NCBI RefSeq assembly: GCF_000508185.1
Contig: NZ_AYOY01000013.1
Span: 1-64,000 of the forward strand
Origin: Sphingobium sp. C100
Lineage (GTDB): Bacteria > Pseudomonadota > Alphaproteobacteria > Sphingomonadales > Sphingomonadaceae
DNA length: 64,000 nt
Direction of reading: 5' to 3'
Part shown: positions 26,219-33,859 of the stretch, piece by piece
Layout of the letters: each line of letters begins with the position of its first letter
Numbering within the stretch: position 1 is the stretch's first letter
Notes under the pieces: generated by a model
The model's input: only the letters and a program-made list of their open reading frames with translations
Told to the model about the DNA's origin: nothing
Database searches by the model: none
Program-made: the position numbers and the translations under genes

Positions 26219-26644
26219 CTATGCCGCTTCGGGTGCAAAGAGACTGAGCATATCGACCCGCCTCGCCAACAGGTCGTCGAGCGTGTAGCTGTCGAGCACG
26301 GCCATGAATGCGGCAAGCGCCTCGCGAAGAACGCCCGTCGCTCCGCACGCCGGCGCGATGATGCAGCTTCCGCAATCGACCAGATCGAACCCATCCTCCG
26401 TGTGCCGCACGACCGATCCGATGATAATCTCACCCGGCGGTCGCGCGAGGCGAATTCCGCCAAGACGCCCCCGAGCGCTCGCCACAAAGCCCGCTTTTCC
26501 GAGGTCGTGAACCACCTTCATCAAATGGTTTTGCGAGATCGCATAGGCACCCGCCATCTCGGAAATCGAGCATAGCCGATCAGGCCGCGCTCCAAGGTAA
26601 AGCAGCACCCTAAGGGCATAGTCGGTGTAGCGCGTCAGCTTCAT
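26219..26644 (-). CDS. nsrR: Rrf2-family regulator, NsrR-like
   Basis: A 141-residue protein with the N-terminal winged helix of Rrf2 proteins (MKLTRYTDYALRVLLYLGAR; SQNHLMKVVHDLGKAGFV). Cys91, Cys94 and Cys100 (CGSCIIAPAC) should bind an Fe-S cluster. NsrR and IscR usually have four or five residues between the first two cysteines, here two, which is odd. It is divergent from the globin-hmp operon, so nitric oxide sensing and repression of that operon are likely. Confidence 0.75.
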   Translation of the reverse strand: MKLTRYTDYALRVLLYLGARPDRLCSISEMAGAYAISQNHLMKVVHDLGKAGFVASARGRLGGIRLARPPGEIIIGSVVRHTEDGFDLVDCGSCIIAPACGATGVLREALAAFMAVLDSYTLDDLLARRVDMLSLFAPEAA

Positions 26645-26689
26645 GTCGCTTCCCGGTCACAGCGCCCAATCGACGCTGCACTAATATAT

Positions 26690-26706
26690 ATGCATTCTTG
26701 TTGCAT
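26690..26706. promoter_or_regulatory. Candidate Rrf2/NsrR operator
   Basis: ATGCATTCTTGTTGCAT is a near-perfect dyad (ATGCA and TGCAT arms) in the 115-bp divergent region between nsrR and the globin operon. It resembles the NsrR half-site core ATGCATTT. A direct repeat GATACATG follows at 26721-26728 and 26736-26743. Confidence 0.5.
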
Positions 26707-26759
26707 GTTTCCAACCCGGTGATACATGTAGCGTAGATACATGATTTCGGAGTCGGTCA

Positions 26760-27209
26760 ATGGATGACGATACGCAGGTTGACGAGGAAGGGCTAAGCCG
26801 TCTCGTGACGCTGTTCTATGCGCGGGTCCGCGAGGATGCCGAGCTGGGGCCGATCTTCAACGACGCGATCGCCGATTGGCCGGAACATCTCGAAAAGCTG
26901 GCGGCATTCTGGTCATCGGTGATGCTCACCAGTGGTCGATACAAGGGTCAACCGGTGCCGGCTCATTTGAAGCACAAATCACGAATTACGCCGGCGCTAT
27001 TCGACCGATGGCTAACGCTTTGGGCTGAGGCGACCAACGAAATGATGTCGCCCGAAGCCGCCGCCGCTTTGCAAGCGAAAGCGAAGCGGATCGCCGAAAG
27101 CCTGCAGCTCGCCGTGTTTTTTCGGCTCGATCGGCAACGCGCGGAAGGCTCGGCAATCAATTCCGATACGCTGGATTGCCCAAGGCGGAGAGTGCAAAGC
27201 CATGCCTGA
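26760..27209 (+). CDS. Group III truncated haemoglobin
   Basis: A 149-residue protein with the trHb3 pattern: LVTLFYARVREDAELGPIF (helices A-B), WPEHLEKLAAFWSSVMLTS and YKGQPVPAHLKHKSRITPALFDRWL, with the proximal His expected in the H-x-F/L region before the last helices. Such globins bind oxygen and NO. It is the first gene of an operon with a DUF1971 gene (8-base overlap) and hmp, under the NsrR-like regulator. The C-terminal tail after residue 130 is longer than usual. Confidence 0.78.
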   Translation: MDDDTQVDEEGLSRLVTLFYARVREDAELGPIFNDAIADWPEHLEKLAAFWSSVMLTSGRYKGQPVPAHLKHKSRITPALFDRWLTLWAEATNEMMSPEAAAALQAKAKRIAESLQLAVFFRLDRQRAEGSAINSDTLDCPRRRVQSHA

Positions 27210-27477
27210 CATCCTTCCCTATCGTTCCACACCGGTGTTTGATCAGGATACACTACCGGCTGCCTTGCGGGCGCGACACGATACCAAGGCCGGTGTCTGG
27301 GGCCTGATCCGCGTTTTGGAAGGCGAGCTTAAGCTCACCTATCTCGATCCGCCTTCGGAGATCGTGCTGACACCGAACCAGCCAGGATTGGTTCTGCCGC
27401 AGCAGCCGCATTTCGTGACGCCGATGGGGTCAATGAAGATGCAGGTCGATTTCTACGATCAGCCGCCCGCGCGCTGA
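27202..27477 (+). CDS. DUF1971 cupin-like protein
   Basis: A 91-residue protein similar to YeaR/TehB-associated DUF1971: LPYRSTPVFDQDTLPAALRA, TKAGVWGLIRVLEGELKLTY, PHFVTPMGSMKMQVDFY. The fold is a small cupin barrel; genes of this group are repeatedly regulated by NsrR or nitrate/NO, but the activity is unknown. ATG 27202 overlaps the globin stop. Confidence 0.72.
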   Translation: MPDILPYRSTPVFDQDTLPAALRARHDTKAGVWGLIRVLEGELKLTYLDPPSEIVLTPNQPGLVLPQQPHFVTPMGSMKMQVDFYDQPPAR

Positions 27478-27517
27478 CATTGCCGGAAATTTCAACGCAT
27501 TTCAGAAGGAGAAGTTC

Positions 27518-28729
27518 ATGTCGCAACCTCTTAGCGATCAGACGATCGCGCTCGTCAAGGCGACCGTTCCCGCGCTGGAAGCGCATGGTCTGGACATCGT
27601 ACACGAAATGTATTCCCGGATGTTCCAGAACCCGGAAATCCGCGACCTTTTCAATCAGTCGCATCATGGCGACTCCGGATCGCAGCCGCGTGCGCTCACG
27701 GGCGCCATTCTCGCCTATGCCAGCAATATTGAAAATCTCGGTGCGCTTGCGCCTGCTGTTGAGCGGATCGCGCAAAAGCATGTGGGCCTTCAGATTTTGC
27801 CCGAGCACTATCCGCACGTTGCCGAGGCGCTCCTTGGCGCGATCAAGGCGGTGCTGGGAGATGCAGCAACGGAGGAAATCCTTGCGGCATGGGGCGAGGC
27901 CTACTGGTTCCTCGCCAATATCCTGATCGCACGCGAGCAGCGGGTCTACACAGAGCAGAAGGACGCGGCGGGCGGATGGAATGGCTGGCGTGACTTCCGC
28001 GTCGAAGACGTCTTGCGCGAGAGCAGCGTCATCAATTCCTACATTCTCCGCCCGGTCGATGGCGGACCCGTCATGCAGCACAAGCCGGGGCAGTATCTGA
28101 CTTTCTGGCTGGAGATTCCCGGTCATCCGCCGGTCAAGCGCAACTACTCGATTTCGGCGGCTGCCAATGGCGAAACCTATCGCATTTCGGTGAAACGCGA
28201 ATCGCAGGGCCTGGCTTCGGGATGGCTTCATGACGAGGTGAAGCCCGGAACCGTGTTGAAGGTCGCCGCGCCGGCGGGCGAGTTCTTCCTTTCCGAGCAC
28301 GTCGAACGTCCCGTGGTCCTCCTCTCCGGCGGTGTGGGCCTGACGCCAATGGTGGCGATGCTCGAGGCGCTTGCGCAGAGCGGCGCCGATGTGCCCGTTC
28401 ACTATATTCACGGAACCCATGATCGCGACACGCATGCGATGCGCGATCATGTCCGCACCGTAGCTGGGCAGGGCAGCGCGGTGTCGGTTACCGATTTCCA
28501 TCAAACTCCGCTGGAAGGCGAAGCGCAGGGCCAGGACTATGATGTCTCCGGCATCATCACCGATGAGTGGCTCGTCGCCAACACGCCGGTCGGTGAGGCC
28601 GACTACTATATTTGCGGACCGCGCCCGTTCCTGCGTCACGCGGTTTCGACCTTGTCGCTCGCCGGTGTGCCGTCCGACCGAATTCACTACGAGTTCTTCG
28701 GCCCGGCGGACGAACTTCTGGCAGCCTGA
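27518..28729 (+). CDS. hmp: Flavohaemoglobin, nitric oxide dioxygenase
   Basis: A 403-residue protein of standard domain order. The globin domain covers about 1-140 (MSQPLSDQTIALVKATVPAL; EHYPHVAEALLGAIKAVLG), then the FAD-binding barrel with KRNYSISAAA (RxYS motif), then the NAD-binding domain with LLSGGVGLTPMVAMLEAL and YYICGPRPFLR. It converts NO and oxygen to nitrate with NAD(P)H in the cytoplasm. A ribosome site (AGAAGGAGAA) precedes ATG 27518. Confidence 0.92.
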   Translation: MSQPLSDQTIALVKATVPALEAHGLDIVHEMYSRMFQNPEIRDLFNQSHHGDSGSQPRALTGAILAYASNIENLGALAPAVERIAQKHVGLQILPEHYPHVAEALLGAIKAVLGDAATEEILAAWGEAYWFLANILIAREQRVYTEQKDAAGGWNGWRDFRVEDVLRESSVINSYILRPVDGGPVMQHKPGQYLTFWLEIPGHPPVKRNYSISAAANGETYRISVKRESQGLASGWLHDEVKPGTVLKVAAPAGEFFLSEHVERPVVLLSGGVGLTPMVAMLEALAQSGADVPVHYIHGTHDRDTHAMRDHVRTVAGQGSAVSVTDFHQTPLEGEAQGQDYDVSGIITDEWLVANTPVGEADYYICGPRPFLRHAVSTLSLAGVPSDRIHYEFFGPADELLAA

Positions 28730-28740
28730 CGGGAGACGTT

Positions 28741-29205
28741 ATGGACGACATCACCATAGCTCGGGCGATCCATGTTCTCGCGGTTCTGCTCTGGATCGGC
28801 GGCGTGGCGTTTGTGACACTCGTGGTGATGCCGTCCATTCGCGCCGCGCATCCGCCAGCTGACAGGCTCGCGGCTTTCCACAAGCTCGAAGGCCGTTTCG
28901 CGGCGCAAGCGCGCATCTGGGTGCTGCTTGCCGGCGTCAGCGGCTTTTGGATGGTTGAGCGCGGGCAGATGTGGGATCGGTTCGCCGACCTGCGTTTCTG
29001 GTGGATGCATGCGATGGTTGGCCTCTGGGCGATTTTCGCTGCCATGCTGTTCGTGATTGAGCCGTTATTTCTTCATCGACGCATGGAGGATTCATCGCAG
29101 CCCGCCGCCGACTTCGATCGCATGGAGGTCGTTCATCGCGGGCTTCTGGGGTTTGCGGTGATCACGCTTCTCGGCGCCGTGGCAGGCAGTCACGGATTGT
29201 TGTGA
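28741..29205 (+). CDS. Four-helix inner-membrane protein
   Basis: A 154-residue protein with four hydrophobic helices (about 7-30, 55-72, 88-108 and 132-152) and His residues on the first and third (AIHVLAVLLWIGG; RFWWMHAMVGLW), reminiscent of CopD/DUF2269-type haem or copper membrane proteins. GGGAGA lies five bases before ATG. It is 11 bases after hmp, so part of the NO operon; function unknown. Confidence 0.65.
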   Translation: MDDITIARAIHVLAVLLWIGGVAFVTLVVMPSIRAAHPPADRLAAFHKLEGRFAAQARIWVLLAGVSGFWMVERGQMWDRFADLRFWWMHAMVGLWAIFAAMLFVIEPLFLHRRMEDSSQPAADFDRMEVVHRGLLGFAVITLLGAVAGSHGLL

Positions 29206-29385
29206 GGGCATTGATTGGTGACCCCAATTGTGCCGTATGACTTGTCGGAAAGCGGGCGTGGCGGGAACCCGGAGCGGACTAAGGTGTTGCAGCTTATGCG
29301 CAAGTTCCGTGGCCCGCTCCCCGGAGTCAGTGCTGCGCTGAAAAAAAGCCGCGTGGCAGCGACCAAAGGGGGATATTGATCGGGC

Positions 29386-31029
29386 ATGGTTAAAAGTTTG
29401 ACCGAGGCCGAGCGGCAGATCGCGCTCGCAATTTCTGTTGCTGTCGCCTTTTGCGGTTTGGTCCTCGCCGCCGCAGGCACCCAGGACACGATAGAAGTTC
29501 ACGGATGGCTGATCCTGATCTTCGGCGCCATTTGCGCAGTTGTTGTAATCCGAGACTTATGGGAGCCGGAGCCGCCAAAATCCCGCCTCGAAAGCTATTA
29601 TGACGACCCGATCAAGGCCGGCATTATCGCGAGCATGGCCTGGGCAGTGGTCGCCATGTTCGTGGGAGTATGGGTGGCAGCCCTGCTCGCGTTTCCCGAT
29701 CTGACATTCGATAGCGCCTGGGCGAGCTTCGGCCGCCTGCGACCGGTTCACACGAGCGGTGTGATCTTTGGATTTGGCGGCAACGCGCTCATCGCCACCT
29801 CGTTTCATGTCGTGCAGCGGACCTCGCGTGCCCGGCTCCCCGATCAGCTTTCCCCCTGGTTTGTCCTTGTCGGCTACAATCTGTTCTGCATCCTGGCCGC
29901 CAGCGGATATCTGCTTGGTGTCACCCAATCGAAGGAATATGCCGAAGCCGAATGGTATGCGGACATCTGGCTGGTGATCGTCTGGGTGACCTATTTCGTC
30001 CTCTACATCAGGACGCTGGCGCGCCGCAAAGAACCCCACATCTATGTGGCCAACTGGTATTTCATGGCCTTCATCCTCGTCGTCGCAATTCTGCATATCA
30101 TCAATAATCTCGCTGTCCCCGTCTCGCTGGGGCACGCCAAAAGCTATACGATCTGGTCGGGCGTGCAGGACGCGATGGTGCAGTGGTGGTATGGCCACAA
30201 TGCCGTCGCCTTCTTCCTCACGGCCGGCTTCCTGGGGATGCTCTATTATTATCTGCCGATACGGGCGCAGCGGCCGATCTTCTCGTATCGGCTGTCGATC
30301 CTGAGCTTCTGGGGCATCACATTTTTCTACATGTGGGCCGGCTCGCATCATCTTCACTATACGGCGCTGCCGCATTGGGTCCAGACGCTGGGGATGACCT
30401 TCTCGGTCATGCTTCTCGTTCCGTCCTGGGCCTCGGCCGGGAATGCCTTGCTGACGTTGAACGGCGCATGGCACTGCGTGCGTGACGATGCCACGCTGCG
30501 CTTCATGATGGTCGCAGCCGTGTTCTACGGCATTTCTACCTTCGAAGGATCCTTCCTGGCGATCCGCCCGGTCAATTCTCTCTCGCATTATACCGATTGG
30601 ACCGTGGGCCACGTTCATGCAGGCGCACTCGGATGGGTCGCGCTCATTACCTTCGGCTCATTCTATACGCTGGTGCCGTCACTCTGGAAGCGCGAGAAGA
30701 TGTATTCGTCGGCGCTGGTCGAGTGGCATTTCTGGCTCGCTCTGGCCGGGACACTTGTCTACATTTTCGCAATGTGGAATTCCGGCATTATCCAGGGCCT
30801 TATGTGGCGGACCTATACGGAGGAAGGCACGCTCGCCTATTCGTTCCTCGACTCGCTGCGCGCGATGTATCCCTATTACATCGCGCGTACCTTCGGCGGC
30901 CTGTTGTTCCTGATCGGAGCAGTGATCGGCTCTTACAATATGTGGAGGACCATTCGCGCATCGCCATCCAGCGCGGCGATAGAAGGCGACGTTCCTTTGA
31001 ACGTCACCACCGCGGTGGTGAGGGGCTGA
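29386..31029 (+). CDS. ccoN: Cytochrome cbb3 oxidase catalytic subunit I
   Basis: A 547-residue membrane protein with twelve or more helices. Haem and CuB ligands are visible: RPVHTSGVIFGFGGNAL, WWYGHNAVAFFLTAGFLGML, GSHHLHYTALPHW and WTVGHVHAGALGWV. It reduces oxygen to water with high affinity at the inner membrane. It starts the ccoNOQP operon; 180 bases separate it from the NO operon, and I saw no clear FNR box there. Confidence 0.92.
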   Translation: MVKSLTEAERQIALAISVAVAFCGLVLAAAGTQDTIEVHGWLILIFGAICAVVVIRDLWEPEPPKSRLESYYDDPIKAGIIASMAWAVVAMFVGVWVAALLAFPDLTFDSAWASFGRLRPVHTSGVIFGFGGNALIATSFHVVQRTSRARLPDQLSPWFVLVGYNLFCILAASGYLLGVTQSKEYAEAEWYADIWLVIVWVTYFVLYIRTLARRKEPHIYVANWYFMAFILVVAILHIINNLAVPVSLGHAKSYTIWSGVQDAMVQWWYGHNAVAFFLTAGFLGMLYYYLPIRAQRPIFSYRLSILSFWGITFFYMWAGSHHLHYTALPHWVQTLGMTFSVMLLVPSWASAGNALLTLNGAWHCVRDDATLRFMMVAAVFYGISTFEGSFLAIRPVNSLSHYTDWTVGHVHAGALGWVALITFGSFYTLVPSLWKREKMYSSALVEWHFWLALAGTLVYIFAMWNSGIIQGLMWRTYTEEGTLAYSFLDSLRAMYPYYIARTFGGLLFLIGAVIGSYNMWRTIRASPSSAAIEGDVPLNVTTAVVRG

Positions 31030-31032
31030 GCA

Positions 31033-31785
31033 ATGGCGGAACTCTTTCATCGCAAGCTTGAGCGGAGCACCATCGGCTTCGTGCTCGCAATTGTCGCGGC
31101 TGCCAGTGTCGGCGGCCTTGTCGAAATAGCCCCACTCTTCACGATCGATGAGACAGTGGAGAAGGCGCCTGACATGCGGCTCTACACACCACTCGAACTG
31201 GCAGGTCGGAATATCTACGTTCGCGAGGGCTGCTATGCCTGCCACAGCCAGATGATCCGCACCTTGCAGGATGAGGTCGAGCGCTACGGGCCTTATTCTC
31301 TGGCGGTCGAGTCCAAGTATGACCATCCGATGCTCTGGGGCTCGAAGCGAACCGGCCCGGATCTTGCCCGCATCGGCGGCAAATATTCGGATTTCTGGCA
31401 CGTCGCCCATCTGACCAATCCGCGCGAGGTCGTGCCCGATTCAAACATGCCCGCCTATTCCTGGCTGGCGCGCACCGCACTGCGGGTCGATGATCTGCCT
31501 TTGCATCTGAAAGCCCTGCGCGCTGCCGGCGTTCCCTACACCGACGCGATGATCGAAAACGCCAGCATCGATGCTTACGACCAAGCGACGCCGGAAAGCT
31601 CGACGTCGTCCGGTGTTGCGGATCGCTACGGCAAAGAAACGCAAGTGCGCGTGTTCGACGACGTGGCGACCGAAGTCACCGAAATGGACGCTTTGGTGGC
31701 TTATCTCCAGGTTTTGGGACGGCTGACCGATGCGCCGTATAAGAATACGGCAGCGCCGCAAAAGCCACCTGGGCCGGTGAAATGA
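31033..31785 (+). CDS. ccoO: Cytochrome cbb3 oxidase monohaem subunit II
   Basis: A 250-residue protein with one N-terminal membrane anchor and a periplasmic cytochrome c domain: REGCYACHSQMIRTL (CxxCH), and a Met ligand in DSNMPAYSWL. It passes electrons from CcoP to CcoN. It starts four bases after the ccoN stop. Confidence 0.92.
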   Translation: MAELFHRKLERSTIGFVLAIVAAASVGGLVEIAPLFTIDETVEKAPDMRLYTPLELAGRNIYVREGCYACHSQMIRTLQDEVERYGPYSLAVESKYDHPMLWGSKRTGPDLARIGGKYSDFWHVAHLTNPREVVPDSNMPAYSWLARTALRVDDLPLHLKALRAAGVPYTDAMIENASIDAYDQATPESSTSSGVADRYGKETQVRVFDDVATEVTEMDALVAYLQVLGRLTDAPYKNTAAPQKPPGPVK

Positions 31786-31800
31786 GATGAGGAGAGACCC

Positions 31801-31971
31801 ATGGATTTAAGCCACGACGCTCTCGTCGCATTCTCGAAAAGCTGGGGGCTGTTCTACCTCATCGGGCTGATGATCGGCGTGCTCATCTACACGTTTCGTC
31901 CTTCCAACCGAAAGAAGTTCGACAAAGCCAAGCAAAGCGTTCTCGATCAGGATGACAAGCCGTGGACGTAG
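31801..31971 (+). CDS. ccoQ: Cytochrome cbb3 oxidase small subunit
   Basis: 56 residues: MDLSHDALVAFSKSWGLFYL, one membrane helix, then the typical RPSNRKKFDKAKQ tail. CcoQ helps to stabilise the complex. GAGGAGAGACCC precedes ATG. The last codons overlap the start of ccoP by ten bases. Confidence 0.9.
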   Translation: MDLSHDALVAFSKSWGLFYLIGLMIGVLIYTFRPSNRKKFDKAKQSVLDQDDKPWT

Positions 31972-32840
31972 AACGCGATCCCGTCAGCGGCCGCGAGACG
32001 ACCGGCCATGTTTGGAACGGCATCAAGGAGCTTGATACGCCAGTCCCCAAAGGCGTGTTGATCTTTCTGATTGTCACCCATCTTTTCGCCTTTGCCTGGT
32101 GGATCCTCATGCCGACCTGGCCGGTGGGCCATACTTACACCAAGGGCATTCTCAACACGGACCAACGCACTTCGGTCGAGAAGCATTTGGTCGATGCGCA
32201 GGCGGGACGCGCGGCCTGGATGAAGCGGATCGAAAGCGAGAATCTCGAACAGATCGCGGCCGACCCGCAGCTCATGTCGATCGTGCGCAGCACCGGTCAC
32301 CGGCTTTTCGGTGATAATTGTGCCGCCTGCCACGGCATCAATGCCAAGGGCGGTTATGGCTATCCCGATCTGACTGATGATGACTGGATCTGGGGCGGTG
32401 ATCTTGAAACAATCGCGCAGACTATGCGCGTCGGGGTCAATGAACAGCATCCGCAGGGTCGGAACTCGCAGATGCCTTCTTTTGGTCGGGATGGCATTCT
32501 CGACGCCGATCAGGTCAGTCTGGCGGCCAATTACATCTATTCCTTGTCGCATCCCAAATTCGTGACGGCGGCCAACCGTGCCTCGGTTTTGTCGGGGCGC
32601 GAGGTGTTCATGTCGAATTGCGCGATTTGCCATGGCGAAGATGCGCGCGGCAAACGCGATGTCGGCGCGCCCAATCTATCGGACACGCGCTGGATCTATG
32701 GGGGCGACCTTGATCAGATTGTCGAGACTGTGCATGGCGGTCGCCAAGGCCATATGCCGACCTGGGATGAACGACTGAGCGCCGCCGATATCAAGATTTT
32801 GGCGCTCTATGTTCACTCACTGAGCTCGCCCGCGCCATGA
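31962..32840 (+). CDS. ccoP: Cytochrome cbb3 oxidase dihaem subunit III
   Basis: A 292-residue protein starting at GTG 31962. One membrane helix near 30-50, then two cytochrome c domains with DNCAACHGIN and SNCAICHGED (CxxCH) and Met ligands in NSQMPSFG and HMPTWDE. It takes electrons from soluble or membrane cytochromes for CcoO. Confidence 0.92.
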   Translation: MDVERDPVSGRETTGHVWNGIKELDTPVPKGVLIFLIVTHLFAFAWWILMPTWPVGHTYTKGILNTDQRTSVEKHLVDAQAGRAAWMKRIESENLEQIAADPQLMSIVRSTGHRLFGDNCAACHGINAKGGYGYPDLTDDDWIWGGDLETIAQTMRVGVNEQHPQGRNSQMPSFGRDGILDADQVSLAANYIYSLSHPKFVTAANRASVLSGREVFMSNCAICHGEDARGKRDVGAPNLSDTRWIYGGDLDQIVETVHGGRQGHMPTWDERLSAADIKILALYVHSLSSPAP

Positions 32841-33025
32841 ATGTGACGCGAAGCAGATCGCGATGGATTGTTTGGAGCTTCGTAGCGGCCGGGCTGCTCC
32901 TGTTCGTTCTCGCCAATGCGCATTTGATTTACGTCGCGTTCCAATCGCAGCCCAATTGCGTTGGGCATTTGAAGGAGCGAGCGAGCGAGAGCGGCCAGTA
33001 TCGCGCGGCGAAATCGGCATGCTGA
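32837..33025 (+). CDS. Small single-pass membrane protein of the cco cluster
   Basis: 62 residues, with ATG overlapping the ccoP stop (ATGA). One helix (IVWSFVAAGLLLFVLANAHLI), then a short tail with Cys residues. It lies where other genomes have ccoG or small accessory proteins; not recognised. Confidence 0.6.
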   Translation: MNVTRSRSRWIVWSFVAAGLLLFVLANAHLIYVAFQSQPNCVGHLKERASESGQYRAAKSAC

Positions 33026-33038
33026 AAGGTTGCTGGAC

Positions 33039-33857
33039 ATGACTGAGGAGAGCGCCTCTTACGGATTGCTGACCGAAACGTCGGGAATCGATGAAACCAG
33101 GAACGCCCGGCTTCAGCGCCACCTCCCGCCGCTCGTTGGCTTGCGCTGGCTTGGAGCGGGTTGGCGCGACCTAATGGATCGACCGGTGCCGAGCCTTCTT
33201 TACGGTCTGGGCACCTTTGTCCTGTCGGTCGCCGCGGTCGCGATCCTCGCCCTGTACGGGCGAGACTATATTCTTTTTCCCGCGCTCGCCGGCTTCATGA
33301 TCGTCGCCCCGCTGCTCGCCGTAGGACTCTATGAAAAGAGCCGGGCTCGTGAGCAGGGCGAGACAATCGGCCTGCGCGGCATGCTTTTCGTGAAACCCGC
33401 AGCGGGCCCACAGGTCTATTTCACCGGGTTGCTGCTCAGTCTTCTCATGCTTTTATGGATTCGCTCGGCAGTCCTCATCTATGCCCTATTCTTCGGCGTC
33501 CGCCCGTTCCCCGGCATTTCGCATATTACGGCTTTCCTCCTGGCCGATCCCGTGGGCTGGATCATCCTTGGTGTCGGTACGGCAGTCGGTGGATTGTTCG
33601 CTTCCTTCGCCTTCGCGATCAGTGTTTTCGCGATTCCGATGTTGCTGGACCGAAAGGTCGATGCGCTCACGGCGATGGGGACCAGCATGGCGCTCGTATG
33701 GAACAACCTTGCGCCGATGATCGTGTGGGGAGGAATCGTTCTGGCGCTTTTCATTCTTTGCGCGGCAACAGGACTTCTCGGGCTCATCCTTATTTTCCCA
33801 TGGCTGGGTCATGCCACCTGGCATGCCTATCGTGGGGTCGCCGAAGCGGACGCCTAG
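33039..33857 (+). CDS. DUF2189 membrane protein
   Basis: A 272-residue protein with six predicted helices; WLGAGWRDLMDRPVPSLLYG and GFMIVAPLLAVGLYEKSR are typical of DUF2189, often found near cbb3 genes. Function unknown, perhaps assembly. ATG 33039 was preferred over TTG 33030 because of its initial MTEESASY. Confidence 0.75.
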   Translation: MTEESASYGLLTETSGIDETRNARLQRHLPPLVGLRWLGAGWRDLMDRPVPSLLYGLGTFVLSVAAVAILALYGRDYILFPALAGFMIVAPLLAVGLYEKSRAREQGETIGLRGMLFVKPAAGPQVYFTGLLLSLLMLLWIRSAVLIYALFFGVRPFPGISHITAFLLADPVGWIILGVGTAVGGLFASFAFAISVFAIPMLLDRKVDALTAMGTSMALVWNNLAPMIVWGGIVLALFILCAATGLLGLILIFPWLGHATWHAYRGVAEADA

Positions 33858-33859
33858 GA

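Noticed and set aside
29206-29385. Possible FNR box before ccoN (TTGATTGGTGACC)
   Set aside because: Only one half-site fits TTGAT-N4-ATCAA.
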